Below, in pieces: positions 47,813 to 57,359 of a DNA stretch of 64,000 bases. The translations under genes were made by a program, and so were the position numbers. Below the pieces are notes generated by a model. It was not told the origin of the DNA, made no database searches, and was given only the letters and a program-made list of their open reading frames with translations. The DNA is from Methylobacterium sp. J-078 (GTDB taxonomy: Bacteria; Pseudomonadota; Alphaproteobacteria; Rhizobiales; Beijerinckiaceae): positions 62,001 to 126,000 of the forward strand of contig NZ_JAKSYI010000038.1 in assembly GCF_022829285.1 (NCBI RefSeq). The letters are read 5' to 3'. Numbering within the stretch: the stretch's first letter is position 1; each line of letters starts with the position of its first letter.

Positions 47813-48029
47813 CCCACGGAACGGCTCGGTCGAATCCCGCAAAGATTGCCACTAGGACAGAACACCCGCCGCGCGTTCATCGACAGTCGCGAAAAGGGAG
47901 ATAAACCTGTTTTCGAGTACAAAATCTAAAGTTTTTAGTTGTCATATATTCCTGTCGCGATCATGATTGCTCGACATCGAATCGACGCGAGTGTCTCTAC
48001 GCCTGTTCTCAGACGGAGGCTTGATCATC

Positions 48030-48509
48030 ATGTCACGACATTGGGTCTTTCTGTCCGCAGCCGTGCTGGCCGCGCCCTTCGCGCACGCCGCCGAATTGCC
48101 ACGCAGTGGCACCGACAGCTACTCGACCACCTACGTCACCTCCTCCTTCCTCACGATGAAGCTCGGGGAGCGCACGGTGACGACCTACGACAGCTCCGGG
48201 ATCACCCGGAACGACGCCGGCGGCCCGATGTTCAACAACATGGGCACCCGCTGCATCGGGATGCGCGAGGTCGTCGGCAGCGAGGCGCTGAACCGCGGCT
48301 CCTGCATCGACAGCGACGCCGACGGCGATCAGATCTTCTCCACCTACGAGGCCAAGGGCATCAAGGGCACACATGTCTTCATTGGCGGCACGGGCAAGTA
48401 CGCCGGGATTTCGGGGACGGCGGATTATACGAGCCAGTCGGTGAAAAGCCCGGACGGACGTGGAATGACGCTGGTCATTCATCAGTCGAACTGGAAATTA
48501 TCACCTTGA
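48030..48509 (+). CDS. Secreted beta-barrel-like protein of unknown function
   Basis: A 159-residue protein with a signal peptide (WVFLSAAVLAAPFAHA). The mature part is Gly/Thr/Ser-rich with strands and a DSDADGD acidic turn, then GTGKYAGISGTADYT, reminiscent of lipocalin/AttH-like or allene-oxide-cyclase-like secreted proteins. That is a weak resemblance. Two Cys could pair. ATG at 48030 with GGAGG 10 bases upstream. Preceded by a markedly AT-rich spacer (about 47900-47960), likely its promoter. Confidence 0.68.
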   Translation: MSRHWVFLSAAVLAAPFAHAAELPRSGTDSYSTTYVTSSFLTMKLGERTVTTYDSSGITRNDAGGPMFNNMGTRCIGMREVVGSEALNRGSCIDSDADGDQIFSTYEAKGIKGTHVFIGGTGKYAGISGTADYTSQSVKSPDGRGMTLVIHQSNWKLSP

Positions 48510-48641
48510 CTATTCAGTCTAAGATGCCCGTGCAGGATGGTCACTCGCGGTGAACTTCGCCCTCGCCAGGCGAATGCGGGGGAATTTTTAACGCCTCTGA
48601 AGAATGATGCGAGGCCTTCCTCCAGACGGGCTCCTCGCCGC

Positions 48642-50330
48642 ATGTCCCTCCGCGCGCTCTCCATCCGAACGAAGCTGTTCCTCGGCTTCGGCCTCGTCTT
48701 CCTCCTCGTGGCAGGGATCGGCGGCTCGGCGCTGATGCAGCTGCACGCGGTGAACGGGGTCGCGCGGGAGATGCGCGAGGAGCGGCTTCCGAACGTGCAG
48801 CTGCTGGGCAAGATGCAGGTTCTGGTGCTGCGCACCCGGACCAACGGCGCGCGCCTGATCACCGCCGACACTCCCGAACTGCGCAACGAGGTCTCGGCCA
48901 CCCTGGTCAAGCGCGAGGCCGAGATGAACGGCGTCCAGACCGCCTTCGCGGCGCGGCCGAAATCGCCGGAGGCCGCCGCCCTCTACGAGGACTTCCAAAA
49001 GAACTGGACCGCCTACAAGGGGCTGCAGGAATCCGTGATCGCGCGGGTGAAGGCCGGCGACACCGCGGGCGGCCAGCGCATCTACAACACCGACATGTCG
49101 ACGGGGGTGAACGCGGTGCTCGGCCCGCTCCAGAAGCTCGTCGACTACGAGGAGCGCAGTGCCGCCGCCAGCGGCGCGCACGCGCAGGACACCTACGACA
49201 CCGCCCTCCTCACCACCACCGTCCTGATCGGGATCGCCCTGCTGATCGCGGCCGGCGCCGCCATCGGCCTGACCCTCGGCGTCAGCCGCCCCCTGCGCCA
49301 CATGACCGACGCCATGGGCCGCCTCGCCGACGGCGACGCCAGCATCGCCGTGCCGGGAACCGGGCGCGGCGACGAGATCGGCGCGATGGCGGGCGCCGTC
49401 CAGGTCTTCAAGGACAACATCATCCGCACCCGCGCCCTCGAAGCCGAGACCGAGGCGGCCCGGGCGGGCGCCGAGGCCCTGCGCCGGCAGACGATGCACA
49501 CCCTCGCCGACCGGTTCGAGGCTGCGGTGGGCGGCGTCGTGGCCCAGGTCGGCACGGCGGCGGCGCAGCTCCAGGCCACGGCCGGCAGCATGTCGGCCAA
49601 TGCCGGCGAGACCGCGCAGCGCTCCGTCACCGTGGCGGCGGCCGCCGAGGAGGCCTCCTCCAACGTCACCACGGTGGCGGCGGCGGCCGAGGAGCTCGGC
49701 TCCTCCGTGGTCGAGATCGGCCGCCAGGTCCAGGGCTCGGCCACCCTCGCCCGCGAGGCGGTGACCGAGGCCGGCCAGACCGCGACCTTCGTGCGCGACC
49801 TCAGCGAGGCGGCCCAGCGCATCGGCGACGTCGTGGCGATGATCTCGACGATCGCGGGCCAGACCAACCTGCTGGCGCTCAACGCCACCATCGAGGCGGC
49901 GCGCGCCGGCGAGGCAGGCCGTGGCTTCGCGGTGGTGGCGGCGGAGGTCAAGGAACTCGCCAACCAGACGGCCCGGGCCACCGACGAGATCACGGGCCAG
50001 ATCGCCCGCATCCAGGCCTCCACGGGCCAGGCGGTGGAGGCCATCGGCGGCATCACCGGCCGCATCCGCGAGATCAGCGATGTCGCGACCTCGATCGCGG
50101 CCGCCGTCGAGGAGCAGGGCGCGGCCACCCAGGAGATCGTGCGCAACGTCGCCCAGGCCTCGGTCGGGACCGGCGAGGTCACCCAGAACGTCGCGGGCGT
50201 GGCCGGGGCCGCCGAGGAGACGGGGGCCGCGGCCGCCCAGGTGCTGGCCTCGGCCTCCGCCCTCGCGCGCCAGTCCGACGCCCTCGGAGGTCAGGTCGCC
50301 CACTTCCTCGCCACCATCCGGGCGGCTTAA
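48642..50330 (+). CDS. Methyl-accepting chemotaxis protein
   Basis: A 562-residue membrane chemoreceptor. TM1 near residues 11-33, a periplasmic four-helix-bundle-like sensor to about 185, TM2 near 190-212, HAMP about 213-265. A long coiled coil leads to the signalling tip [21 protein letters not shown] and [14 protein letters not shown] near residue 420. ATG at 48642 ([12 protein letters not shown]) fits; the frame is open 105 bp upstream. No CheR-docking peptide at the end. Ligand unknown. The stop codon lies in the first copy of a tandem palindrome. Confidence 0.94.
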   Translation: MSLRALSIRTKLFLGFGLVFLLVAGIGGSALMQLHAVNGVAREMREERLPNVQLLGKMQVLVLRTRTNGARLITADTPELRNEVSATLVKREAEMNGVQTAFAARPKSPEAAALYEDFQKNWTAYKGLQESVIARVKAGDTAGGQRIYNTDMSTGVNAVLGPLQKLVDYEERSAAASGAHAQDTYDTALLTTTVLIGIALLIAAGAAIGLTLGVSRPLRHMTDAMGRLADGDASIAVPGTGRGDEIGAMAGAVQVFKDNIIRTRALEAETEAARAGAEALRRQTMHTLADRFEAAVGGVVAQVGTAAAQLQATAGSMSANAGETAQRSVTVAAAAEEASSNVTTVAAAAEELGSSVVEIGRQVQGSATLAREAVTEAGQTATFVRDLSEAAQRIGDVVAMISTIAGQTNLLALNATIEAARAGEAGRGFAVVAAEVKELANQTARATDEITGQIARIQASTGQAVEAIGGITGRIREISDVATSIAAAVEEQGAATQEIVRNVAQASVGTGEVTQNVAGVAGAAEETGAAAAQVLASASALARQSDALGGQVAHFLATIRAA

Positions 50331-50388
50331 GGGCCGCAGTTCGGGCGGCCTAAGGGCCGCAGTTCAGGCGGCCTAAGGGCCGCAGTTC
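50320..50388. repeat. Three tandem 23-bp palindromic repeats
   Basis: GGGCGGCYTAAGGGCCGCAGTTC repeats at 50320-50342, 50343-50365 and 50366-50388 with one or two changes, and a decayed fourth follows to about 50412. Each can fold (GCGGCC-TAAG-GGCCGC). The first copy contains the chemoreceptor stop codon. May act as a transcription or mRNA-end barrier between convergent genes. Confidence 0.85.
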
Positions 50389-50418
50389 GGGAGGCCAAAG
50401 CGCCGCTCCGGGCAGCCC

Positions 50419-51096
50419 TCAGAGCAGGGCGTCGAGGCTGCCGATCACCCGGTCGGGCGGGTGATCCGGGTACTCCTCGGGCAACCCCTTGCGGTTGACC
50501 CAGACCGGCCGGAACCCGAAGGCGGCAGCCCCCGCCACGTCCCAGCGGTTCGAGGAGCAGAACAGCACGGCGCCGGGGGCGGCGCCGAACTGCTCCGTGG
50601 CGAGGCGGTAGGCGGCCGGGGCGGTCTTGAAGGTCCGGGCGGCCTCCACCGAGAGCACCGCGTCGAGGTCGTCCGCCAGCCCGGCGGAGGCCACCGCCCG
50701 CTCCAGCATGCCGGCATCGCCGTTGGACAGGATCGCGGTGCGCCAGCCCGCCGCGCGTAAGGCCCGGAGCGTGCCGAGCACCTCCGGATAGGCATCGAGG
50801 TCGCGATAGGCGTCGAGGAGCGGCGCCCGCAGGGCCCGGTCGACGCCGGGGCAGCATGCCAGAGCGTAATCCAGGGCCTGCTCGGTCAGGTCCCAGAACG
50901 GGGCGTGGCGCCCCATCAGCCCGAGCACCCAGGAATATTCGAGCTGCTTGGCGCGCCAGATCTCCGACAGCCTGTCCGCGTCCGGGCCGACCGCCCCGGC
51001 ATGGCGCGCCACCGCCGCGTGCACGTCGAACAGGGTGCCGTAGGCGTCGAAGACGGCGATGCGGGGCGATTCGGAGTCACGGGGAGAATCGGGCAT
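50419..51096 (-). CDS. Haloacid dehalogenase, type II
   Basis: A 225-residue L-2-haloacid dehalogenase-like HAD enzyme. Nucleophile Asp17 in AVFDAYGTLFDVHAA, ILSNGDAGML motif II, Lys in FKTAPAAYRLA, and SSNRWDVAGAAAFGF near residue 177, which is specific to type II dehalogenases. It would hydrolyse short-chain 2-halo acids such as chloroacetate. ATG at 51096. It follows murJ by 9 bp on the minus strand. Confidence 0.9.
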   Translation of the reverse strand: MPDSPRDSESPRIAVFDAYGTLFDVHAAVARHAGAVGPDADRLSEIWRAKQLEYSWVLGLMGRHAPFWDLTEQALDYALACCPGVDRALRAPLLDAYRDLDAYPEVLGTLRALRAAGWRTAILSNGDAGMLERAVASAGLADDLDAVLSVEAARTFKTAPAAYRLATEQFGAAPGAVLFCSSNRWDVAGAAAFGFRPVWVNRKGLPEEYPDHPPDRVIGSLDALL

Positions 51097-51105
51097 GCGG
51101 GCTCC

Positions 51106-52641
51106 TCAGGTGCGCCGCAGGCGGATGCCGAGCAGGCGCAGCGTCGCCAACAACAGGCCCGTATAGACCAGCGTTCCGGCGAGCCCGAGGACGCTCAGTA
51201 CCGCGATCTCGCGCAGGCGCGGCAGGGCCGGCACCACGGCCTCGGCCACGGGCAGTCCATAGAGGGCGATGGCCGCGAGGGCCGCGCAGGCCACCACCAC
51301 CCCCACGACGGTGACGCCGAGGGTCCGGCCCGGCGCCATCCAGCCGCGCCGCCAGGCCAGCGCCACCAGGAGGCCGAGGTTGATCCACTGCCCGATGGCG
51401 GTGGCGAGCGCGAGGCCGGTGACGCCGTAGGGTCCGGTCAGCACCACCTTCAGGGCGACGTTGACGGCGATGGCGGTCAGTGAGGCGATGAGCGGGGTCA
51501 TCGTGTCCTGGCGGGCGTAGAAGCTCGCGAGCGCGCTGCGCAGGAGCACCACGGCGGGCAGCGCCAGCCCGTAGGCGGCGAGCACCGAGGCCGCGCGGGC
51601 GGCATCCTCCGCCCCGAAGGCGCCGCGCTGGAACAGGGCTGCCATGATCAGGCCCGGCAGGGTGAGGAAGGCCACCGTGAAGGGCGCAGCGAGGGCGAGG
51701 GAGAAGCCCGCCGCCCGGTTCTGGGCCGCGTGCGCCCCGGTGACGTCGCCGCCCGCGATGCGCCGGCTCATCTCGGGCAGCAGCACCGTGCCGGCCGCGA
51801 TGGCGATGACCCCGAAGGGCAGCTGGTAGAGCCGGTCGGCGTACCACAGGGCCGAGATCGCTCCGGTGGGCAGCAGGCTCGCCAGGATGGTGTCGGCGAA
51901 GGCGGAGATCTGGAACCCGGCCGAGCCGATCACCGCCGGCCCCAGCACGGTGAAGAAGCGCCGCATCGCCGGATCACTGAGCGTTGGCGCGGCCAGCCGC
52001 GGCGCGATCCCAGCGCGCCGGCACGCCCACCAGACCAGGGCGAATTGCAGGACGCCCGAGAGCGAGACGCCCCAGGCGGCGGCGTAGGCCGCGTTGGGGA
52101 AGAACGCGGAGAGACCGAGGGCCGCCAGCATCGACAGGTTGAGGAGCACGGGGGCGCCGGCCGCCACCGCGAAGCGCCGGTGGGCGTTGAGAAGGCCGGA
52201 GAACAGGGTCACCAGGGTAATGAACAGGAGGTACGGGAAGGTGATCCGGGTCAGCGAGACGGCCAGTGCGAAGCGCTCCGGGTCCTCGGAGAAGCCCGGG
52301 GCCAGGGCCCGAACCACCCAGGGCATCGCCGCCAGAGCGAGGACCAGGACGACGATCTGCACGAGGAGCATGAGGGTGAAGATGCGGTCGGCGAAGCGCC
52401 GGGCCGCGCCGGCCTCTGCCCGGTCCGTCTCCGAAAGGCCCGCGTAGCTCGGCACGAAGGCGGTGTTGAAGGCGCCCTCGCCGAAGATCGCCCGGAAGTG
52501 GTTCGGCAGGCGGAAGGCCACCACGAAGGCGTCGGCCACCGGCCCGGCGCCCAGGATCGCGGCCATCACCACGTCGCGGGCAAAGCCGGTGACGCGGGAG
52601 ACCAGCGTCCAGCCGCCGACGGAGAGGATGCTGCGGATCAT
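51106..52641 (-). CDS. murJ: Lipid II flippase MurJ
   Basis: A 511-residue inner-membrane MOP-superfamily protein with about fourteen helices that moves lipid II across the membrane for peptidoglycan synthesis. MurJ marks: GGWTLVSRVTGFARDVVMAA at the start, LPNHFRAIFGEGAFNTAFVP near residue 45 (conserved Arg/Glu), RPALASFYARQDT-like LRSALASFYARQDTMTP near 370. ATG at 52641. Essential in most bacteria. The palindromic element just upstream may separate it from sodB. Confidence 0.94.
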   Translation of the reverse strand: MIRSILSVGGWTLVSRVTGFARDVVMAAILGAGPVADAFVVAFRLPNHFRAIFGEGAFNTAFVPSYAGLSETDRAEAGAARRFADRIFTLMLLVQIVVLVLALAAMPWVVRALAPGFSEDPERFALAVSLTRITFPYLLFITLVTLFSGLLNAHRRFAVAAGAPVLLNLSMLAALGLSAFFPNAAYAAAWGVSLSGVLQFALVWWACRRAGIAPRLAAPTLSDPAMRRFFTVLGPAVIGSAGFQISAFADTILASLLPTGAISALWYADRLYQLPFGVIAIAAGTVLLPEMSRRIAGGDVTGAHAAQNRAAGFSLALAAPFTVAFLTLPGLIMAALFQRGAFGAEDAARAASVLAAYGLALPAVVLLRSALASFYARQDTMTPLIASLTAIAVNVALKVVLTGPYGVTGLALATAIGQWINLGLLVALAWRRGWMAPGRTLGVTVVGVVVACAALAAIALYGLPVAEAVVPALPRLREIAVLSVLGLAGTLVYTGLLLATLRLLGIRLRRT

Positions 52642-52666
52642 GAGGCTCGCTCGACGGACGTCGCGA

Positions 52667-52715
52667 TCCCTCCCCCCTCTGCGGGGAAGGGTGCCTGCGG
52701 AGCAGGCGGGAGGGA
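52667..52715. repeat. Palindromic element upstream of murJ
   Basis: TCCCTCCC (52667-52674) pairs with GGGAGGGA (52708-52715) and encloses CCCCTCTGCGGGG-type and GCCTGC/GCAGGC (52693-52707) stems. Same flavour as the repeats at 30029 and 32355. Confidence 0.6.
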
Positions 52716-52814
52716 CTCGTGCGCCTGCGATCCGGGCAGCGAACTCGCTTGGGACCGGACACGGCAACGCCGCGAGCCGGGTGGCTCGCGGCGCGGATCG
52801 ACGGACGGAAGACC

Positions 52815-53414
52815 TTACTTGGTGGCTTCGCCGTACATGGCCTCGACGTGCTCCCAGTTCACCAGGTTCTCGATGAACGCCTTGAGGTAGTCAGGCCGGC
52901 GGTTGCGGTAGTCGATGTAGTAGGAGTGCTCCCAGACGTCGACGCCGAGGATCGGCTTGGCGCCGTGCACCAGGGGGTTCTCGCCGTTCGGGGTCTTCAT
53001 GATGGCGAGCTTGCCGTCCTTGACCGCGAGCCAGGCCCAGCCTGAGCCGAACTGGCCGATACCGGCCTGGATGAAATCGGCCTTGAACTTCTCGAAGCCG
53101 CCGAGATCCTCGTCGATCTTCTTGGCGAGCGCGCCCGGGGCGGCGCCGCCGCCGTTGGGCTTCATCCACTGCCAGAAGTGGATGTGGTTGTAGTGCTGGC
53201 CGGCATTGTTGAAGAGCGGCTGGTTGTTGCCGTAGGCCGAGGTCAGGACCTCCTCGACGCTCTTGCCCTCGAGCCCCGTGCCCTCGAGCAGCTTGTTGCC
53301 CGTGTCCACATAGGCCTTGTGGTGCTTGTCGTGGTGAAACTCGAGGGTTTCCTTCGACATGTAGGGGCCGAGCGCGTCGTAGGCGTAGGGCAGTTCGGGC
53401 AGGGTGAAGGTCAT
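52815..53414 (-). CDS. sodB: Superoxide dismutase (Fe/Mn family)
   Basis: A 199-residue Fe- or Mn-superoxide dismutase. Metal ligands: His27 ([13 protein letters not shown]), His in [14 protein letters not shown], and Asp/His in [16 protein letters not shown] at 53414. Whether iron or manganese is used cannot be fixed with certainty; the GQHYNH region is compatible with Fe or cambialistic types. Cytoplasmic, no signal peptide. Monocistronic. Confidence 0.95.
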   Translation of the reverse strand: MTFTLPELPYAYDALGPYMSKETLEFHHDKHHKAYVDTGNKLLEGTGLEGKSVEEVLTSAYGNNQPLFNNAGQHYNHIHFWQWMKPNGGGAAPGALAKKIDEDLGGFEKFKADFIQAGIGQFGSGWAWLAVKDGKLAIMKTPNGENPLVHGAKPILGVDVWEHSYYIDYRNRRPDYLKAFIENLVNWEHVEAMYGEATK

Positions 53415-53622
53415 GGGCAACTCTCCGTCTCGTGAGACATCGGCGCAGCGGCGTGCACCGCCGCCGCACCAACGCGCCGATACCTAAGTCGATGCCCCGG
53501 CGAAGTCGATGCCCCGGACCGGTCGATGCCGGCGCGCCGGCGGCGTCGGATTTTGCAAATGCCCGCCAGACCTTTAGTGTGCGCGCCGCACCCGTCAGGT
53601 GCAGGCGTTTGTCGAGAAGTCC

Positions 53623-54600
53623 ATGAGCATCGCGCTGTTCGCGCTGGCCGCCGTCATGATCGTCGGGGGCATCATATCGGTCATCCAGGGCTTCCCCTTC
53701 GTACGGCTCGAGAGCGGGCTCGCCATGACCATCGCGGGGGCGACGACGGCCTCGGCGGGCGCCGTGCTCCTCGGGCTCGCCGTGATCGCGCGCCGCCTCG
53801 GCGCCCTCGCGCAGGTCCTGCGCGAGGCGCCGCGCGCCGAGGCCGCGCCCGTCCAGGCCGCCGAATCCGAACTGTCGGCGTCCCTGCGCCAGCGCCCGAG
53901 CCTCGCGGTCACGGCCGCCGGCCTCGGCGCCCTCGGCGGCGCGGGCCTCGGCGCCGCCACCACCCTGCGCTCCGGCCGGGAGCCGACCTTCTTCGATCCG
54001 GCGCCCCCGCCGCCCGCTCCCGAGGCAGCCGCCGCCGAGCCGCTGCTGCCGAACCTGCTGCCCGAGGAAGACGCCGCGGCCCAGCCGTCCGAACCTCATC
54101 GCGAAGAGTCCCATCCCGAAGGCCCCCATCCCGAAGTGCCCCCGCAGCCCGAGGCCGGGTACCCGGAGTTCCACCAGCCCGCCCCCCCGGTGCATCAGCC
54201 GGAGGAGGAGATGCTGTTCGGCGCTCCGGCACCGGAAGCGCCGCAGCCCGAGCCCGAACCGGAGCCCGTGGTCCTGCGCCCCGCCCTCGCCGAGCCCGAG
54301 CCCGTCGCGCAGGAACCGGTCGTCGAAGAGCCCGTCAACGAGCCCGTCGCGCACCAGCCCGAGCCGGAGCCCGTCGCGCCCGCGCCCGTCGAGGCGCCGC
54401 AGCCCGAGCCGGAGCCTCCGTCGGAGCCGGAGCGTCAGGTGGTCGGCACCTATGCCTCGGGCGGCAACACCTACGTGATGTTCTCGACGGGGGTGATCGA
54501 GGCCGAGACGCCGCGCGGCCGCTACACCTTCGCGTCCCTCGACGAACTCAAGGCCTTCGTGGAGGCCGGCGGCGAGACGGACGCGCGCGGGGCTGCCTGA
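53623..54600 (+). CDS. Membrane protein with Pro/Glu-rich repeat tail
   Basis: A 325-residue protein. Two helices near residues 3-25 and 38-60 (ALFALAAVMIVGGIIS; AGAVLLGLAVIARRL), a third hydrophobic segment near 103-120, then about 180 residues dominated by Pro/Glu (PEPEP, EEPVNEPVAHQPEPE). A compact C-terminal module follows (VVGTYASGGNTYVMFSTGVIEAE, then LDELKAFVEAG). The tail may span the periplasm or present the end domain. ATG at 53623 preferred; GTG 53599 is possible. Function unknown. Confidence 0.7.
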   Translation: MSIALFALAAVMIVGGIISVIQGFPFVRLESGLAMTIAGATTASAGAVLLGLAVIARRLGALAQVLREAPRAEAAPVQAAESELSASLRQRPSLAVTAAGLGALGGAGLGAATTLRSGREPTFFDPAPPPPAPEAAAAEPLLPNLLPEEDAAAQPSEPHREESHPEGPHPEVPPQPEAGYPEFHQPAPPVHQPEEEMLFGAPAPEAPQPEPEPEPVVLRPALAEPEPVAQEPVVEEPVNEPVAHQPEPEPVAPAPVEAPQPEPEPPSEPERQVVGTYASGGNTYVMFSTGVIEAETPRGRYTFASLDELKAFVEAGGETDARGAA

Positions 54601-54603
54601 GGA

Positions 54604-56319
54604 TCAGGCGAGCGGATTGAGGGCGTCGTTGCGGACCGGCAGCGGCGCCAGCATCGTCAGGCAGAACCCGTCCGGCGGGTACTCCATCGTCACCTCGGCG
54701 CGGACCTGGGCGGTGAGCACGCGCTGGAGCAGGCGCGAGCCGAATCCCTGGCGCTTCGGCGGGCTGACGGCGGGTCCGCCGCGCTCCACCCAGGTGAAAT
54801 GCAGGGTGCCGGCCGGCCCGCCGGGCCGCAGGTCCCAGGTGATCGCGACCCGGCCGTCGCGGGTGGAGAGGGCGCCGTACTTCGCCGCGTTGGTGGTGAG
54901 TTCGTGGATCGCCATGCCGATCGGCACCGCGAGTTCCGAGGACAGGTCGACGGAGGGCCCTGCGAGCTGGATGCGGGCATCCCCCTCACCGTCGAGAGCC
55001 CCCTCGGCATAGGGCTTCAACTCGTTGACGAGGAGATTTCGCAGGGAGGCGGTCTGCCAGGTGTCCTCGGTGAGGACCGAGTGGGTGTGGGCCAGCGACA
55101 TGATCCGCCCGACGAAGGCCTCGTAGAAGCTCTCGATGCTGGAGGCGGTGCGCGCGGTGGAGCCCACGATGGCCTGCACGGTGGCCAGGGTGTTCTTCAC
55201 CCGGTGGTGCAGTTCGCGGATCAGCAGGGTCTGGCGCTCCTCGGCGAGGCGCCGCTCCGTCACGTCGGCCACGACCCCGATCAGGCGGCGGGGCAGGCGG
55301 TGGGCGGCGTCGCGCTCGAAGCGTCCGGCGAAGTCGAGGGTGCGCCAGGCCCCGTCCCCGAGGCGGCGGATGCGGCCCGTCGCCTCCAGGACGCTGTCCT
55401 CGCGCAAGGCGCGGGTGATCGCGGCGCGGAAGGCCGGGCGGTCCTCCGGGTGGAGCACGGCGTCGAGGAACTCGCGCTTGCCGAGCGCGCCATCGGACGG
55501 CACGCGCCCGAAGATCGCGAACATGCGCTCGTTCTCCCAGATCGCGTGGTCGTCGAGCATGTGCCACTCGAAGATGCCGAGCTCGGCCAGCGCGGTGGCG
55601 ATGCGCAGGCGCTGCTCGCCGGCCCGCAGGGCGTTGCGTCCCTCCACGCGGGTCGTGATGTCCTCGATCACCCCCACGACGGCCACGGGCCGGCGCCCGC
55701 CATCGGGCCCGAGGATCGCCTGCCCCCGCACCTCGGCGTTGATGGCGACGCCGTCGCTGTCCCGGCGCAGGCGGCATTCCAGGGCGAAGGGCCGGGTGTC
55801 GCGCAGGGAGGCACGGACCTGGGCGCGTATGCGGTCGGTCTCGCCTGGCTCCAGGGCGGCCTGGAGGGTCGCCCAGGTGACGGCCGCCCCCGGGGCGTGA
55901 CCCAGGATGTGCGCGGCCCGGCGCGAGAGCACCACCTGCCCGTCGCCGAAATCGTAGCGCCACTCGCCGAGGCCGGCGGCGGTCAGGGCGGCCCGGTTCT
56001 CGTCGGCCCGCGCGACCTCGTCGGGATCGACGGCCTCGACCGCCAGCACCTGAAAATCGCCGCGCGCCGGCGAGGGCCGGATGCGCACGTCGAGGCCGGT
56101 CCCGTCCGCCCGCAGCCAGCGCCGGATGCAGACGCGCTGCGCCACGGCGCCGAGCACCGAGAGGGCCCGGCCGTCGAGGGCACCGGCGGAATAGCCGAGG
56201 AGTTGGCAGAGGGTGGGGTTGGCGTTCCGGATCAGGCCGGCGCCGTCGACGACGAGGAGGCCCACCGGCGCCTGGGCGAACGCAATCGCGTGGAGGTCGG
56301 CATCGGCGGCGTCACTCAT
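54604..56319 (-). CDS. HWE-family sensor histidine kinase with PAS domains
   Basis: A 571-residue soluble sensor. Three PAS-like domains (about 10-100, 110-230, 240-360) are followed by an HWE kinase. The phospho-His lies in IRELHHRVKNTLATVQAI (near 375), the N-box in IHELTTNAAKYGAL, and the W-x-E in FTWVERGGP. HWE kinases are common in Methylobacterium-like bacteria and often sense light or stress. The PAS domains lack an evident NCRFL cysteine, so it is probably not LOV. ATG at 56319, next to a tandem hairpin repeat. No response regulator adjacent. Confidence 0.9.
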   Translation of the reverse strand: MSDAADADLHAIAFAQAPVGLLVVDGAGLIRNANPTLCQLLGYSAGALDGRALSVLGAVAQRVCIRRWLRADGTGLDVRIRPSPARGDFQVLAVEAVDPDEVARADENRAALTAAGLGEWRYDFGDGQVVLSRRAAHILGHAPGAAVTWATLQAALEPGETDRIRAQVRASLRDTRPFALECRLRRDSDGVAINAEVRGQAILGPDGGRRPVAVVGVIEDITTRVEGRNALRAGEQRLRIATALAELGIFEWHMLDDHAIWENERMFAIFGRVPSDGALGKREFLDAVLHPEDRPAFRAAITRALREDSVLEATGRIRRLGDGAWRTLDFAGRFERDAAHRLPRRLIGVVADVTERRLAEERQTLLIRELHHRVKNTLATVQAIVGSTARTASSIESFYEAFVGRIMSLAHTHSVLTEDTWQTASLRNLLVNELKPYAEGALDGEGDARIQLAGPSVDLSSELAVPIGMAIHELTTNAAKYGALSTRDGRVAITWDLRPGGPAGTLHFTWVERGGPAVSPPKRQGFGSRLLQRVLTAQVRAEVTMEYPPDGFCLTMLAPLPVRNDALNPLA

Positions 56320-56361
56320 GCGGGTGATCGCATCACCCGTGCGGGCGATCGCTTCACCCGT
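56320..56361. repeat. Two tandem 21-bp hairpin repeats at the HWE kinase start
   Basis: GCGGGTGATCGCATCACCCGT (56320-56340) is followed directly by GCGGGCGATCGCTTCACCCGT (56341-56361). Each unit has a CGGGTGA/TCACCCG-like stem. They sit immediately 5' of the kinase ATG, where a hairpin would occlude ribosome entry or mark an operator. Confidence 0.7.
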
Positions 56362-56569
56362 GACCCGATGCCGGCGACCGAGGGCGTGTTCGATGCGTCC
56401 TGCACTCTCACAACCTCACTCAGCCGGCCCGGCCGCGCGTCGGCGGTCCCGCCCTCGTCCGCTGCCATCAGACAACCGAAGATCGGGCGGAACAAGGCCG
56501 CGTCGCGCGGGTCCCACGGGATTTCCGAGCGACCCGCCGGTCGGCGCGTCGCGCCGATGCTCAGGTGGG

Positions 56570-57355
56570 TTAGGCGCGCCGGAACTCAAGGTAGCTCGGC
56601 GGCCGGCCGGCCGCCAGGGCCTTGGCCTCGTAGCGCGTGCCCGGCCAGTCGGCCCAGGGCCGCGTCCAGTCGGACGCCGTCGTCGCGGTCCAGGTCAGGT
56701 CCGGGCAGCGGGCGGCCCGCACCAGGGTCCAGCCGGCATAGTCGTCGATGTCGCTGGCGAAGCGGAAGACGCCGCCGGGCCTGAGCACCCGGGCGATCTC
56801 GGCGAGCGCGCCGTCCGAGACGAAGCGGCGCTTGCGCTGCCGGCGCTTGGGCCAGGGATCGGGGTAGAGCAGGTAGACCCGGGCGAGGCTCGCATCCGGC
56901 AGAGCGGCCAGCAGCGCCGTGGCGTCCTCGTCCCAGATCCGGACGTTGCGCAAGGCCGCCTCGTCCACCGCGCGCAGGAGCTTGACGACGCCGTTCACGA
57001 ACGGCTCCGCGCCGATGATGCCGGTGCGGGGATGGGCGCCGGCCTGGGCCGCGAGGTGCTCGCCGCCGCCAAAACCGATCTCCAGCCAGACCTCGTCGGT
57101 GGGGACCGGGAACAGGGCCTTCGGATCGAGGAACTGGCCGGCCGGCGGCAGGGCCAGACGCAGCACCGGCAGAAGTTCGGTGAGGCGCTGCTCCTGGCCG
57201 GCGCGCAGGCGCTTGCCCTTGCGGCGACCGTAGAAGGCGCGCTCGGCGCCGTCCACACCCTCGATATCGTGCCCGCCCATATCGGCCGGGTGCCCGCCCG
57301 CGTCGGCCGGGTGCCCGCCCGGATGGGGCGGGAGATGGTCCCGCCCCAGGCTCAT
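56570..57355 (-). CDS. trmB: tRNA (guanine-N7-)-methyltransferase
   Basis: A 261-residue SAM-dependent methylase making m7G46 in tRNA. Motif I EIGFGGGEHLAA near residue 93, then YLLYPDPWPKRRQRKRRF near 160, the TrmB hallmark. The N-terminal 35 residues hold a GGHPAD-type heptad repeat absent from typical TrmB. ATG at 57355, 4 bp after the metK stop. A pairing of SAM synthase with a SAM user is common in alphaproteobacteria. Confidence 0.93.
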   Translation of the reverse strand: MSLGRDHLPPHPGGHPADAGGHPADMGGHDIEGVDGAERAFYGRRKGKRLRAGQEQRLTELLPVLRLALPPAGQFLDPKALFPVPTDEVWLEIGFGGGEHLAAQAGAHPRTGIIGAEPFVNGVVKLLRAVDEAALRNVRIWDEDATALLAALPDASLARVYLLYPDPWPKRRQRKRRFVSDGALAEIARVLRPGGVFRFASDIDDYAGWTLVRAARCPDLTWTATTASDWTRPWADWPGTRYEAKALAAGRPPSYLEFRRA

Positions 57356-57359
57356 GGGG

